Part shown: positions 20,430 to 29,788 of the stretch, one piece after another | Numbering within the stretch: position 1 is the first letter of the stretch | Layout: each line of letters opens with the position of its first letter | Source of the DNA: Vibrio tapetis subsp. tapetis | Lineage (GTDB): Bacteria; Pseudomonadota; Gammaproteobacteria; Enterobacterales; Vibrionaceae | Assembly: GCF_900233005.1 (NCBI RefSeq) | Contig: NZ_LT960611.1 | Span: 2,480,001 to 2,544,000, forward strand | Reading direction: 5' to 3' | DNA: 64,000 bases | Notes under the pieces: model-generated | What the model saw: only the letters and a program-made list of their open reading frames with translations | The model's database searches: none | Told to the model about the DNA's origin: nothing | Program-made: the position numbers and the translations under genes

Positions 20430-20933
20430 TTAAATCCAACCAGCATAGCGCCCGATGAGCCATAAGCTTACGCCCGCCATCACACCTGCAACAATATCAT
20501 CCACCATGATACCGAAACCGCCGTGTACCCTTTTATCTAGCCAACCAATAGGCCAAGGCTTTACCATGTCAAAGAATCGAAATAATACGAACCCGGTCAA
20601 CAGCCATTTCCAGTCAGTAGGCGAAAGGTTCAGTATAGGCACGACACTCATGGTAATCCAAAAGCCTGCAAATTCATCCCACACAATCGAGCCATGATCG
20701 TGCACGCCCATATCATCCGAAGTTACTTGGCAGATCTTGATACCGATAACACATGAAACAAGGACCGCCAACAAGTATGCAGGAAGAGGCAATTGGACCA
20801 AGAGTAAATAAAATGGAATCGACGCCAACGTGCCCATGGTGCCTGGAATTAGAGGAGATAAGCCACTGCCAAACCCGGTCGCCAATAAATGCCAAGGGTT
20901 TTTAAGTGAAATAAGTGCTAATGGGTTTGCCAT
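20430..20933 (-). CDS. pgpA: Phosphatidylglycerophosphatase A
   Basis: A 167-residue integral membrane enzyme that dephosphorylates phosphatidylglycerophosphate to phosphatidylglycerol. Family motifs are GFGSGLSPLIPGTMGTLAS, the acidic VHDHGSIVWDEFAGFW, and FRFFDMVKPWPIGWLD with HGGFGIMVDDIVAG. It is the last gene of the nrdR-rib-nusB-thiL-pgpA cluster, starting three bases after the thiL stop. Confidence 0.96.
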   Translation of the reverse strand: MANPLALISLKNPWHLLATGFGSGLSPLIPGTMGTLASIPFYLLLVQLPLPAYLLAVLVSCVIGIKICQVTSDDMGVHDHGSIVWDEFAGFWITMSVVPILNLSPTDWKWLLTGFVLFRFFDMVKPWPIGWLDKRVHGGFGIMVDDIVAGVMAGVSLWLIGRYAGWI

Positions 20934-20936
20934 GTT

Positions 20937-21908
20937 CTATATACCTTTAAAATGGTCGTATCCGGAAAGCTGCCAATCCAGTGCTTTACCATTTCTCTCA
21001 AGTTGTAATTGGTCACCAGAACGAATCTGACCGACACACGTTGCTTTAGTGCCTGTCGGAGCCAACAATGTATCCATTTGCCCTTTATGCTCTTCTGGCA
21101 CAGTGAAGCAAAGTTCGTACTCCTCCCCACTAGACAGAGCCATTCGCAACGCACTGTCACGACTGCCACAATACTCTAGCAATTCATCGGAAATAGGCAT
21201 CGCATCCACATCTATAATAGCGCCAACCGTAGATGCCTTCATGATATGGCCTAAATCAGAGACTAAACCATCACTGATATCCAAGCATGAAGACGCCACA
21301 TTACGCAGTGCCTGCCCGGCAAGTAAACGCGGGCTTGCATGGTAATGTCGATATTCTAGCGTTTCCGCATGAGGTTTGTTTCGATTGCTATCATCAAGCA
21401 CAACTTCAAGCCCAGCGGCTGCGTCACCTAATGATCCAGTAACATACAACCAATCGCCTACTTTTGCTCCATCACGGCGTAATGCTTGGCCTTCAGGTAC
21501 AAAGCCTTGCACAGTCAGGCTCATACTTAACGGGCCTTTGGTTGTATCACCACCAATTAACTGAATATTGAAATAGTTCGCGAGCTCAAAAAAGGATTCG
21601 GTAAACGGGGCTAACCAAAGCTCATCGGGTTCAGGAAGGGTTAAAGCCAAAGAAACCCAAGCAGGTGATGCGCCCATCGCCGCTAAGTCGCTTAAATTAG
21701 AAGCCAACGCTTTATGGGCTACCCATGCAGGGTTAGCATCTTCCAAAAAGTGAGTGCCCGCAACCAAGGTATCGGTACTGATGGCGATTTGGACATTAGC
21801 AGGAGAAGTAACTAGGGCGCTGTCGTCCCCAAGTGATAACTGAACATCCTTGCGCTGGGTCTGACGATTAACGAAGTACTGGGTTATTAAATTGAATTCA
21901 CCGGCCAT
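20937..21908 (-). CDS. thiL: Thiamine-monophosphate kinase
   Basis: A 323-residue member of the PurM/ThiL ATP-binding superfamily that phosphorylates thiamine phosphate to thiamine diphosphate. It has LGDDSALV and DTLVAGTHFLED near the N-terminus, NLSDLAAMGASP, LIGGDTTKGPLSM and DISDGLVSDLGHIM. A terminator lies between nusB and thiL, so thiL-pgpA may also have their own promoter. Confidence 0.96.
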   Translation of the reverse strand: MAGEFNLITQYFVNRQTQRKDVQLSLGDDSALVTSPANVQIAISTDTLVAGTHFLEDANPAWVAHKALASNLSDLAAMGASPAWVSLALTLPEPDELWLAPFTESFFELANYFNIQLIGGDTTKGPLSMSLTVQGFVPEGQALRRDGAKVGDWLYVTGSLGDAAAGLEVVLDDSNRNKPHAETLEYRHYHASPRLLAGQALRNVASSCLDISDGLVSDLGHIMKASTVGAIIDVDAMPISDELLEYCGSRDSALRMALSSGEEYELCFTVPEEHKGQMDTLLAPTGTKATCVGQIRSGDQLQLERNGKALDWQLSGYDHFKGI

Positions 21909-21945
21909 GGTTCACTCTTTATCGTTATTATTTTTAACATTATAC

Positions 21946-21973
21946 AAAAAAGGCCAGCTTAATGGCTGACCTT
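21946..21973 (-). terminator. Terminator after nusB
   Basis: On the minus strand: AAGGTCAGCC, loop ATTAA, GCTGGCCTT with six T. A TATAATG immediately beyond could be a -10 for thiL-pgpA. Confidence 0.75.
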
Positions 21974-21992
21974 CTTAACTATATTGTGACGC

Positions 21993-22463
21993 TTACTTTT
22001 TTTTACGTACGTGCGGCGCGGCTTTATCAAGCACACCGTTTACGAATTTGTGACTGTCTTCCGCAGCAAAAACTTTTGCAAGTTCGATCGCTTCGTTAAT
22101 CACAACTTTGTAAGGTACATCTTCACGACGCGTCATTTCGTACATAGCTAGACGAAGAAGTGCTAGCTCCATCTTATCCAAATCTTGCATTGGACGAGAT
22201 AGGAATGGACGTAATTTACTGTCTAATTCAGTGTGGCTTAGCACGACACCCGTCAGTAGATCACGGAAGTACGCGACGTCTGTTTCTGGTGCTGCTAGTG
22301 CTGGTTCATTAGCTTGATGATCTTCTTCATCATATTTACCACCAGATAAAAATTGCTCTTCGATAGTAGCAACATTTTCTTTTGTAACTTGCCATGAGTA
22401 AATTGCTTGTAAGGCAAATTGACGTGCGTTTCTACGTGCGGCTGGTTTCACACTGGCCCCCAT
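21993..22463 (-). CDS. nusB: Transcription antitermination factor NusB
   Basis: A 156-residue all-helical protein with [17 protein letters not shown] at the start and [17 protein letters not shown] end ([12 protein letters not shown]). NusB with NusE (S10) binds boxA of rRNA leaders in the antitermination complex. Its start codon overlaps the ribH stop (TAATG), the usual ribH-nusB coupling. Confidence 0.97.
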   Translation of the reverse strand: MGASVKPAARRNARQFALQAIYSWQVTKENVATIEEQFLSGGKYDEEDHQANEPALAAPETDVAYFRDLLTGVVLSHTELDSKLRPFLSRPMQDLDKMELALLRLAMYEMTRREDVPYKVVINEAIELAKVFAAEDSHKFVNGVLDKAAPHVRKKK

Positions 22464-22933
22464 TAGGAATCAATTTCTGAAAGAACGTTAATCATCTCAA
22501 GCGCGCTTAGTGCAGCCTCTGCACCTTTGTTACCAGCCTTGGTTCCTGCGCGCTCGATAGCTTGATCAATAGTATCTACGGTCAACACACCGAATGCTAC
22601 TGGAAGACTGTATTCCAGAGAAACTTGTGCCAAACCTTTGTTACATTCACTGCAAACATAGTCAAAGTGTGGAGTACCGCCACGAATAACTGAACCCAGA
22701 GAAATGATAGCGTCAAACTTACCCGTTTTTGCTACACGCTGAGCCGTTAGTGGTAGCTCCACCGCACCAGGACAACGAACAACAGTAATATTGTCTTCGT
22801 TAACTTGGCCGTGACGCTTTAAAGTATCGATTGCACCAGATAACAAGCTTTCGTTAATAAAACTGTTGAAACGAGAAATAACGATAGCAATTTTTGCATT
22901 TGGCGCTGGGAAGCCACCCTCGATCACTTTCAT
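22463..22933 (-). CDS. ribH: 6,7-dimethyl-8-ribityllumazine synthase
   Basis: A 156-residue lumazine synthase ([61 protein letters not shown]). It joins the ribityl-aminouracil with 3,4-dihydroxy-2-butanone 4-phosphate, the penultimate step of riboflavin synthesis, as a multimeric shell. The frame continues 49 codons upstream but only this ATG gives the family start. The 241 bp before it shows no FMN riboswitch. Confidence 0.96.
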   Translation of the reverse strand: MKVIEGGFPAPNAKIAIVISRFNSFINESLLSGAIDTLKRHGQVNEDNITVVRCPGAVELPLTAQRVAKTGKFDAIISLGSVIRGGTPHFDYVCSECNKGLAQVSLEYSLPVAFGVLTVDTIDQAIERAGTKAGNKGAEAALSALEMINVLSEIDS

Positions 22934-23079
22934 AAGCCTTCCTTTAACTATTTTCATCAAGTGAGAATCGGCGGATTCTAACACAAAAGTGTGAGCAATA
23001 TCTAATGGAAATTGCCAAAGAACAGAAAAGAAAATAGACCAAATATTCTGCAACCGCCACCAAGCCTTTAAAATAAACA

Positions 23080-23111
23080 AAAGAGCAAAAACACGGCGGC
23101 TTTTGCTCTTT
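23080..23111 (-). terminator. Hairpin between ribBA and ribH
   Basis: An 11-bp perfect stem AAAGAGCAAAA/TTTTGCTCTTT with a GC-rich 10-nt loop. On the minus strand it is followed by TTTTGTTT, a poor T-run, so partial termination or 3'-end protection is likely. Confidence 0.55.
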
Positions 23112-23174
23112 GAATATCCATCGGTTTGGCACTAACTCATTGGTTGTGATTCCCTAGGGACTGACGTTGGCACT

Positions 23175-24287
23175 TTACTTACAAACGTACTCAACAACGT
23201 TCAAGCCAAACCCGCCTAGTGCATGGTAGCGCTTGGAGCTTGAAGATAATAAACGCATATCATGAACGCCAAGATCCGCAAGGATTTGAGAACCCACACC
23301 GACTCGGCGTGAGGTACCCTGCTTCTTCGCCATAGTTGGCGCTTCGCCTTTATCTTGCTGTTCAAACGTTTTTACTTTATGAACCAAAGATTCCGTGGTT
23401 TCTTCATTACCAAGAATCACCAATACTCCACCTTCTTCACTAATACGCTTCATTGCCGTTTGCAACGTCCAACTGCGCTCGGCGCTGCGGTCTGAATGCA
23501 ATAGGTCGGTGAATGTATCTTGTAGATGCACACGAACTAATGGTGCTTTCGCTGCATCAACCTGCTCTTTTTTCATCGCGTAGTGAATTTGGTTATCGAT
23601 AGTGTCACGGTATGTGACCAACTGAAACTCACCAAATTCTGTAGGCAATTGACACTTAGCAACGCGTTCAATTGTGGTCTCGGTATTATTGCGATATTCG
23701 ATTAGGTCAGCGATTGTGCCTAATTTAATGTCATGTTTTTCAGCAAACACTTCTAAATCTGGGCGCCTTGCCATTGTGCCGTCATCATTCAGGATTTCCA
23801 CAATAACAGAAGCTGGCTCAAGACCAGCCAAACGCGCTAAATCACAACCCGCTTCTGTATGACCTGCACGCGTTAATACGCCGCCTTCTTGCGCCGCTAA
23901 TGGGAAAATATGTCCCGGTTGAACGAGGTCTGCCGCTTTGGCATCTTTAGCTACTGCAGCTTGAACGGTAATCGCTCGGTCTGCCGCCGAAATACCCGTA
24001 GTCACACCCTCAGCCGCTTCAATAGACACCGTAAAATTGGTGGTATATTGCGCGTTATTGTCTTGTACCATTGGTGGTAGCCCAAGCTTCTCACAACGGT
24101 CTTTTGTCATCGTCAAACAAATTAGGCCGCGACCATACATAGCCATAAAATTGATCGCTTCTGGCGTTACACATTCGGCCGCCATGATCAAATCGCCTTC
24201 GTTTTCGCGATCTTCATCGTCCATCAGAACGACCATTTTACCTAATCGAATATCTTCTATTATTTCTTGTGGGGTACTGATTGACAT
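23175..24287 (-). CDS. ribBA: Dihydroxybutanone phosphate synthase with degenerate GTP cyclohydrolase II domain (RibBX-like)
   Basis: A 370-residue two-domain protein. The first about 200 residues are a full 3,4-dihydroxy-2-butanone 4-phosphate synthase: [44 protein letters not shown]. The second domain has the outline of GTP cyclohydrolase II but lacks the zinc-binding cysteines: where active enzymes have CxC-type ligands this reads [15 protein letters not shown]. It should therefore make only the four-carbon precursor, with a separate RibA elsewhere. Gene order ribD-ribE-ribBA-ribH is standard for vibrios. Confidence 0.93.
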   Translation of the reverse strand: MSISTPQEIIEDIRLGKMVVLMDDEDRENEGDLIMAAECVTPEAINFMAMYGRGLICLTMTKDRCEKLGLPPMVQDNNAQYTTNFTVSIEAAEGVTTGISAADRAITVQAAVAKDAKAADLVQPGHIFPLAAQEGGVLTRAGHTEAGCDLARLAGLEPASVIVEILNDDGTMARRPDLEVFAEKHDIKLGTIADLIEYRNNTETTIERVAKCQLPTEFGEFQLVTYRDTIDNQIHYAMKKEQVDAAKAPLVRVHLQDTFTDLLHSDRSAERSWTLQTAMKRISEEGGVLVILGNEETTESLVHKVKTFEQQDKGEAPTMAKKQGTSRRVGVGSQILADLGVHDMRLLSSSSKRYHALGGFGLNVVEYVCK

Positions 24288-24344
24288 TGAATGCTCCTGG
24301 TATTAAAGGCAAAGCTCTAACTCCGACGTTCGGAGTTAAAACAC

Positions 24345-24372
24345 TTAGAGTTTAGTACTTAGTACTTAGTAC
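24345..24372. repeat. 7-bp tandem repeat (TTAGTAC)
   Basis: Three perfect TTAGTAC units, preceded by a variant TTAGAGT, directly before the ribE stop region. A hairpin ACTCCG/CGGAGT lies just upstream (24320-24337). Confidence 0.8.
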
Positions 24373-24376
24373 CTAT

Positions 24377-25027
24377 CTACGCAAACCCGTTTTGTTGTAA
24401 AAATTCCATTGTCATGCTCGGTTTATCATCTTCGCGAGCACCTTGTAGCAACCGCTCCATGTAACGAGCAAGTACATCAACCTCTAGATTTACTTTTCGC
24501 CCTACTTGGAAGTTATCTATGGTGGTTTCTTCGGTGGTATGCGGAACAATCGTCAGCTTGAATGCATTTTTTCTCAGTGCGTTAACCGTTAAGCTAATAC
24601 CATCTACGGTAATAGAGCCTTTTTCAGCCACGTACTTGCTGATTTCAGCCGGCATTTCTACCCAGAACTCAATAGAACGACCAACATGGTTTCGCTCAAC
24701 TATTTGACCAACACCGTCAACGTGACCTGATACGATATGACCACCAAATCGCGTGGTCGGCAACATGGCTTTTTCTAGATTCACCTTATCGCCAGCCTGA
24801 TAATCGACAAAGCCTGTTTTATTCAGGGTCTCAACCGATAAATCGGCGGTATAACGCGTCTCACTAAAATCTACGACCGTTAAACATACACCATTGGTTG
24901 CGATGCTATCGCCAAGCTTCACATCGGCCATATCTAGTTTGCCGACTTCTACCGTCACGCTAATGTCTTCGCCTTTTGGCGTAATAGCAGCAAGAGACCC
25001 TACCGCCTCTACGATTCCTGTAAACAT
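24377..25027 (-). CDS. ribE: Riboflavin synthase alpha subunit
   Basis: A 216-residue protein made of two similar lumazine-binding barrels: MFTGIVEAVGSLAAI, NGVCLTVVDFSE, then GHIVSGHVDGVGQIV and DGISLTVNALRKN. It dismutates two lumazine molecules to riboflavin. It lies seven bases after the ribD stop. Confidence 0.96.
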   Translation of the reverse strand: MFTGIVEAVGSLAAITPKGEDISVTVEVGKLDMADVKLGDSIATNGVCLTVVDFSETRYTADLSVETLNKTGFVDYQAGDKVNLEKAMLPTTRFGGHIVSGHVDGVGQIVERNHVGRSIEFWVEMPAEISKYVAEKGSITVDGISLTVNALRKNAFKLTIVPHTTEETTIDNFQVGRKVNLEVDVLARYMERLLQGAREDDKPSMTMEFLQQNGFA

Positions 25028-25033
25028 GTTTTT

Positions 25034-26146
25034 CTACTCTGTTTCTGGCAAGTTTTGTTTCACCTGCGCGGTAATTCGAATGTCTTGGCCGACCATACGC
25101 AAATCACTAATATTAAGACCGATTGCTTCGTTCATTTCATCAATACCAAGTAAATGGATTAAACCTCGTCCATCACTGCCCATTAATTTAGGGGCTAGGT
25201 AAACGATCAGTTCATCCACTAGGTTCGCTTTGATCATACTGGCCGCTAAGGTTGCCCCTGCTTCTACCCAAATATGATTCACATTGTGTTGTTCACTAAG
25301 CTGCTCGATAGCGCTACGAATACACAACTGGCCGTCTGAATTCAAGGCGATAGGTATATCGCCATTTTCACCGATCGTGACGACTTCCCCTTCTGTATCA
25401 AATAACTTGAGTTCAGGAGAGAGTTGATTCTGCCGATCTAATATGGCGCGTAGCGGTTGTCTAACATCACTTTGGGAGTAATCAGCTTGAACATGTTGCG
25501 GAAGATCGTCCCAACGAACGTTCAGGGAAGCATTATCATCAATCACGGTTTTGCTGGTTGATAGAATAGCACCTGCTTGAGCCCGGTATTTTTGAACATC
25601 TTGACGTGCTTGTGTGGAGGTTATCCATTGACTCACTCCATTATGCAGAGCGGTCTGACCATCTAGACTGGCCGCTAACTTGAGTTGTACGAAAGGAGCC
25701 CCAGTCGACATGCGTTTAATAAAGCCTAGATTTAACGCGATAGCGTCTTGTTCAAGTAAGCCGACTTGTACCTCAACTCCCGCGTCTTGCAACATTTGGA
25801 TGCCGCGCCCAGCCACTTGAGGGTTTGGGTCTTGCATGGCACAAATCACTTTAGTTACACCAGCTTCTATCAAACCTTTTGCACAAGGAGATGTTCGACC
25901 ATAATGGGAACAAGGTTCAAGCGTAACGTAAGCGGTTGCACCTTTAGCTTGGTCTTGAGCTTGGCGCAATGCATGCACTTCAGCGTGAGGCTCACCTGCA
26001 CGGAAGTGAAAGCCTTCGCCTACTATTGTTTCATCGCGCGTGATAACACAGCCAACATTAGGGTTTGGGGCCGTCGTATAGATGCCACGCTTTGCCAGTA
26101 GCAAGGCACGAGACATCATTTTGAAATCAAAGGGAGTAAACGTCAT
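25034..26146 (-). CDS. ribD: Riboflavin biosynthesis deaminase/reductase RibD
   Basis: A 370-residue bifunctional enzyme. The N-terminal zinc deaminase has GEPHAEVHAL and EPCSHYGRTSPCAKGLIEAG; the C-terminal reductase has LKLAASLDGQTALHNGVSQW and VDELIVYLAPKLMGSDG. It converts the early pyrimidine intermediate by deamination and ribose reduction. The start overlaps the nrdR stop (ATGA). Confidence 0.96.
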   Translation of the reverse strand: MTFTPFDFKMMSRALLLAKRGIYTTAPNPNVGCVITRDETIVGEGFHFRAGEPHAEVHALRQAQDQAKGATAYVTLEPCSHYGRTSPCAKGLIEAGVTKVICAMQDPNPQVAGRGIQMLQDAGVEVQVGLLEQDAIALNLGFIKRMSTGAPFVQLKLAASLDGQTALHNGVSQWITSTQARQDVQKYRAQAGAILSTSKTVIDDNASLNVRWDDLPQHVQADYSQSDVRQPLRAILDRQNQLSPELKLFDTEGEVVTIGENGDIPIALNSDGQLCIRSAIEQLSEQHNVNHIWVEAGATLAASMIKANLVDELIVYLAPKLMGSDGRGLIHLLGIDEMNEAIGLNISDLRMVGQDIRITAQVKQNLPETE

Positions 26147-26595
26147 CAGTCTTCCAATTTAGCGATTTCTTCGCCAAACTCGCGAATGTCTTCAAAGCTG
26201 CGATAAACAGAAGCAAACCGAATATAAGCGACTTTATCAAGCTCTTTCAGCTGATCCATCACCAAGTTGCCAACCATTTCACTCGGTACTTCGCGCTCAC
26301 CGGTCGCTCGAAGCTGAGACTTGATGGTACTGATTGCCAGTTCGATAGCATCGGCACTTACAGGACGTTTTTCTAACGCTCGTTGGAAGCCACCCACCAT
26401 TTTATCTTCGTTAAATGGTTCGCGATTACCATTAGTTTTAATCACTTTTGGCATCACTAACTCAGCACTTTCAAAGGTCGTAAAACGCTCACTGCATGCT
26501 AAGCATTGACGGCGACGACGGACTTGATGACCATCAGCGACCAGCCGAGAATCAATTACTTTCGTGTCATTTTCAGAACAGAATGGACAATGCAT
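26146..26595 (-). CDS. nrdR: Ribonucleotide reductase transcriptional repressor NrdR
   Basis: A 149-residue protein with a zinc ribbon ([17 protein letters not shown] ... [12 protein letters not shown]) and an ATP-cone ([18 protein letters not shown]). NrdR binds NrdR boxes at ribonucleotide reductase promoters in response to ATP/dATP. The MHCPFC start is the family start; four further upstream codons are not conserved. First gene of the riboflavin cluster. Confidence 0.97.
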   Translation of the reverse strand: MHCPFCSENDTKVIDSRLVADGHQVRRRRQCLACSERFTTFESAELVMPKVIKTNGNREPFNEDKMVGGFQRALEKRPVSADAIELAISTIKSQLRATGEREVPSEMVGNLVMDQLKELDKVAYIRFASVYRSFEDIREFGEEIAKLED

Positions 26596-26651
26596 ATCAC
26601 CTCCCAAATTATTACTTTAAGTGTAACGGAAACGAGAATCGGAAGGAAAAC

Positions 26652-26676
26652 AAAAAAGGGCTCAAATGAGCCCTTT
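26652..26676 (-). terminator. Terminator of proA
   Basis: On the minus strand: AAAGGGCTC, loop ATTT, GAGCCCTTT extended to a run of six T. Confidence 0.85.
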
Positions 26677-26739
26677 CATAAACTTGGTGATCGTTTTGTT
26701 AACCAAATAGCGCTTCACAGCCGTTCATTCCGACCAAAA

Positions 26740-27990
26740 TCAGCTTCGAACTAAGTAATTGGCTTTACCCACCCATTTATAACTCGTTAGCTCTTCTAAC
26801 CCCATAGGGCCTCTAGCATGTAGCTTTTGAGTTGATACTGCCACTTCTGCCCCTAAACCAAACTGAGCGCCGTCGGTAAAGCGAGTTGAGGCATTGACGT
26901 ACACCGCTGCGGAATCGACTGAATTAATGAAACGCTCGGCACTTTCCAGGCTATTCGTCATAATCGCATCAGAGTGGCTCGCGTTATGCACACGCATATG
27001 GGTAATGGCTTCAGTAATATCCATCACGACTTTAACGCCCAGAGTGTAGCTCAACCATTCGGTATCAAAATCACCTTCGACTGCTTCGCGAACCGAATCA
27101 TCACTTGCAAGTATTGCTTTAGCTTTCGGCTCCGCAACAAGTTCGACTTCACCTTTCAACTTGTTGGCAAGCATTGGCAAAAACTGCTTCGCAACGGCTT
27201 GATGAACCAAAAGAGTGTCGAGCGCGTTACAGGCTGATGGTCGTTGTGCCTTTGCGTTAATCACTACGTCGAGTGATTTTTCAAGATCGGCACTTTCATC
27301 GACGAAAATGTGGCTAATGCCAAAGCCGCCAATAATCACAGGAATGGTACTATTTTCTTTACACATACGATGTAAACCAGCACCACCACGAGGAATAATC
27401 ATATCAACGTATTGATCAAGCTTAAGTAATTTTGATACCAGCTCGCGATCCGGCTTTTCAATGTACTGGACTGCAGCAGCGGGCAACTGTGCTTTTTCAA
27501 GCGCCAATTGAATCACTTTTACCAATTCCATATTCGAGTGGAACGTCTCTTTTCCGCCACGTAAAATGCTTGCATTACCTGTTTTTAAGCACAATGCGGC
27601 AATATCTATGGTCACATTAGGGCGCGCTTCATAAATAACACCAACCACACCAAGAGGAACTCGACGGCGAGACAAAGACATGCCATTTTCAAGTACTTTG
27701 CTGTCAATTTCACTGCCAACTGGGTCGTTCAAGTTAATAACGTTACGCACATCGCTTGCAATTCCTGCCAATCGCTCTTCATTGAGTAACAATCGGTCAA
27801 GTAATGCCTCAGTTAGCCCGGCTTCACGACCAAGTTGAATGTCTTTTTCATTCGCCGATAAAATAGCGGCGCTGTTCGCTTCCAGTTCGTCAGCTATGAT
27901 AGCCAACGCCTGATTTTTTTGTGCTGTCGATGCTGTCGCAAGGTGGAAAGCCGCGTCTTTAGCCGCGATTCCCATATTTGTTAAATCCAC
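26740..27990 (-). CDS. proA: Gamma-glutamyl phosphate reductase
   Basis: A 416-residue aldehyde-dehydrogenase-fold enzyme with the catalytic Cys in [15 protein letters not shown], and [20 protein letters not shown] and [20 protein letters not shown]. It reduces gamma-glutamyl phosphate with NADPH in proline synthesis. It follows proB by 44 bp on the same strand. Confidence 0.97.
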   Translation of the reverse strand: MDLTNMGIAAKDAAFHLATASTAQKNQALAIIADELEANSAAILSANEKDIQLGREAGLTEALLDRLLLNEERLAGIASDVRNVINLNDPVGSEIDSKVLENGMSLSRRRVPLGVVGVIYEARPNVTIDIAALCLKTGNASILRGGKETFHSNMELVKVIQLALEKAQLPAAAVQYIEKPDRELVSKLLKLDQYVDMIIPRGGAGLHRMCKENSTIPVIIGGFGISHIFVDESADLEKSLDVVINAKAQRPSACNALDTLLVHQAVAKQFLPMLANKLKGEVELVAEPKAKAILASDDSVREAVEGDFDTEWLSYTLGVKVVMDITEAITHMRVHNASHSDAIMTNSLESAERFINSVDSAAVYVNASTRFTDGAQFGLGAEVAVSTQKLHARGPMGLEELTSYKWVGKANYLVRS

Positions 27991-28034
27991 AATAATTCTC
28001 CTTAAAGTTTATATGCTTGGTTAGAGCCCAGTTT

Positions 28035-29168
28035 CTATTCTTGGATAACGACTAAATCATCACGATGGATGACTTCAGAGCCGTATTCATAACCAAGTAC
28101 CGCACTGATATCCTTACTGTGCTTACCTATAATTTTGTCTAAATCTGTGCTGGAGTAACTCGTAATGCCTCGCGCAACTAACTCGCCGTGAATGTTGCAG
28201 ACTCGGGCGACTTCTCCGCGAGCAAAACTTCCTTGAACTTTAACTATGCCTTTCGCCAATAAGCTACTGCCACGTCCAATCACGGCATTTGCAGCGCCGT
28301 CATCGATGACGATGTCGCCAGAAGCTGCTGGGCCTGCAAGAATCCAACGTTTACGGTTTTCTAACGCTTCAGCTAACGGTAGAAAACGAGTGCCAGGAGG
28401 TGTATCGCTCAATGTATCAAAGATCACGTTGTCGCTGCTGCCTGCTGCAATAATCACTTCAATGCCCGCTCTACGAGCGATATCTGCGGCTTGCAGTTTT
28501 GTTGCCATACCACCAGTGCCAAGCGTTGTACCGCTGTCGCCAGCTATTTTTCTCAACGTTTCATCAATGGTTCGCACTTCACGAATCAGCTCCGCGTTAG
28601 GGTCTTTTCGAGGGTCGGCAGTAAATAAACCCGGCTGGTCAGTCAGTAGGAGCAGCTTATCTGCGCCACACAAAATCCCCACCAATGCCGATAGATTATC
28701 GTTATCGCCCACTTTAATTTCAGAGGTCGCCACCGCATCGTTTTCGTTCACGATAGGAATAATACCGTTATCTACTAATGCGTTGATGGTATCTCGAGCA
28801 TTTAAAAATCGCTCACGATCATCTAAATCTGCGCGAGTTAGCAACATTTGACCAATTTTAATGCCGAATAAATCAAACAGTGATTCCCACGTCTGAATCA
28901 AACGGCTTTGGCCTACGGCAGCAAGTAATTGTTTACTTGCCATTGAATTGGGGAGTGTGGGGTACCCAAGGTGCTCACGCCCTGCCGCAATTGCGCCAGA
29001 AGAAACCAGAATGACCGAGTGGCCTTGCTGTTTCAATGCAGCACACTGACGTACCAATTCAACCATATGTGGTCGATTGATCTCGAGTGTCCCGCCGGTC
29101 AATACACTTGTGCCTAACTTCACCACGATGGTTTGTGATTTAGCCAATTTCCCTTGGGTTTGATTCAT
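28035..29168 (-). CDS. proB: Glutamate 5-kinase
   Basis: A 377-residue protein with an amino-acid kinase domain ([33 protein letters not shown]) and a C-terminal PUA domain ending [17 protein letters not shown]. It makes gamma-glutamyl phosphate, the first and proline-inhibited step. Two ATG codons lie close together (29174 and 29168); I chose the second, which gives the usual length. Confidence 0.96.
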   Translation of the reverse strand: MNQTQGKLAKSQTIVVKLGTSVLTGGTLEINRPHMVELVRQCAALKQQGHSVILVSSGAIAAGREHLGYPTLPNSMASKQLLAAVGQSRLIQTWESLFDLFGIKIGQMLLTRADLDDRERFLNARDTINALVDNGIIPIVNENDAVATSEIKVGDNDNLSALVGILCGADKLLLLTDQPGLFTADPRKDPNAELIREVRTIDETLRKIAGDSGTTLGTGGMATKLQAADIARRAGIEVIIAAGSSDNVIFDTLSDTPPGTRFLPLAEALENRKRWILAGPAASGDIVIDDGAANAVIGRGSSLLAKGIVKVQGSFARGEVARVCNIHGELVARGITSYSSTDLDKIIGKHSKDISAVLGYEYGSEVIHRDDLVVIQE

Positions 29169-29237
29169 TGTCATGTTCGATAGTTTAAAAACAAATAGAC
29201 CAATGTTGTAACAATGAAGACGTCATTTCACAAGCAG

Positions 29238-29261
29238 AAAAGGCGCATAAATGCGCCTTTT
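29238..29261 (-). terminator. Terminator of crl
   Basis: AAAAGGCGCAT and ATGCGCCTTTT around a two-base centre, nearly perfectly palindromic, between crl and the proB promoter region. Confidence 0.75.
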
Positions 29262-29286
29262 AATTGAATTAGCCCGAGAAAACTGG

Positions 29287-29679
29287 TTATTCGGTAACTT
29301 TAACTGAATCTGGATGAAGTTCGTGGGTTAATTCAAACTTCTTTTGTAATTCTAATCGCAGCTTCTCATCAAAGCTATCCAGTGTCCGTTGTACTTCAGG
29401 TAACGCTTTGGCTGGGACTTTTTTATCAACCCAATTGCCTTCTTCGTTGTATAAACCTAAGTGATAGGTCGCAACAAAATTGGAATCTTGTTTATCAAGT
29501 TCCATCCACCATCCCCAAAACTCACGCTCTTCAGGGGATTTCTTATCACTCACGCAAACAGACAGACAATCGAATAGATAATGACCGTCTTCAGACAACG
29601 GTTCTCTCAAGTAAGGACCAATAGCCTTTAAGGTCGATAGCAAACGGTAATGGGTTGGACTCGCGGTCACATCTGACAT
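29287..29679 (-). CDS. crl: Sigma factor-binding protein Crl
   Basis: A 130-residue protein with the Crl signature GPYLREPLSEDGHYLFDCLS and FWGWWMELD. Crl binds RpoS and helps it capture RNA polymerase core in stationary phase. The family start is MSDVTASPTHYRLL; six codons upstream (MKWRFN) are not included. Its neighbour frsA is conserved in E. coli. Confidence 0.95.
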   Translation of the reverse strand: MSDVTASPTHYRLLSTLKAIGPYLREPLSEDGHYLFDCLSVCVSDKKSPEEREFWGWWMELDKQDSNFVATYHLGLYNEEGNWVDKKVPAKALPEVQRTLDSFDEKLRLELQKKFELTHELHPDSVKVTE

Positions 29680-29788
29680 ATTGAATCTCCATTTCAATTA
29701 TTAGAATTCACACCAAGGCATCGAGCCTTAAGTATCATAGGGATCAAATTCCATACAACATTGATGCTTAACTAATTTTTAACAAATG

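Noticed and set aside
22934..23080. Longer ribH start at 23080
   Set aside because: The extra 49 residues ([14 protein letters not shown]...) are not lumazine-synthase-like; MKVIEGGF is the standard start.
22934..23174. Possible FMN riboswitch before ribH or ribBA
   Set aside because: The conserved AGGG...GCAGGGTGAAATTCCC-type core is absent on the minus strand; only an ordinary hairpin is present.
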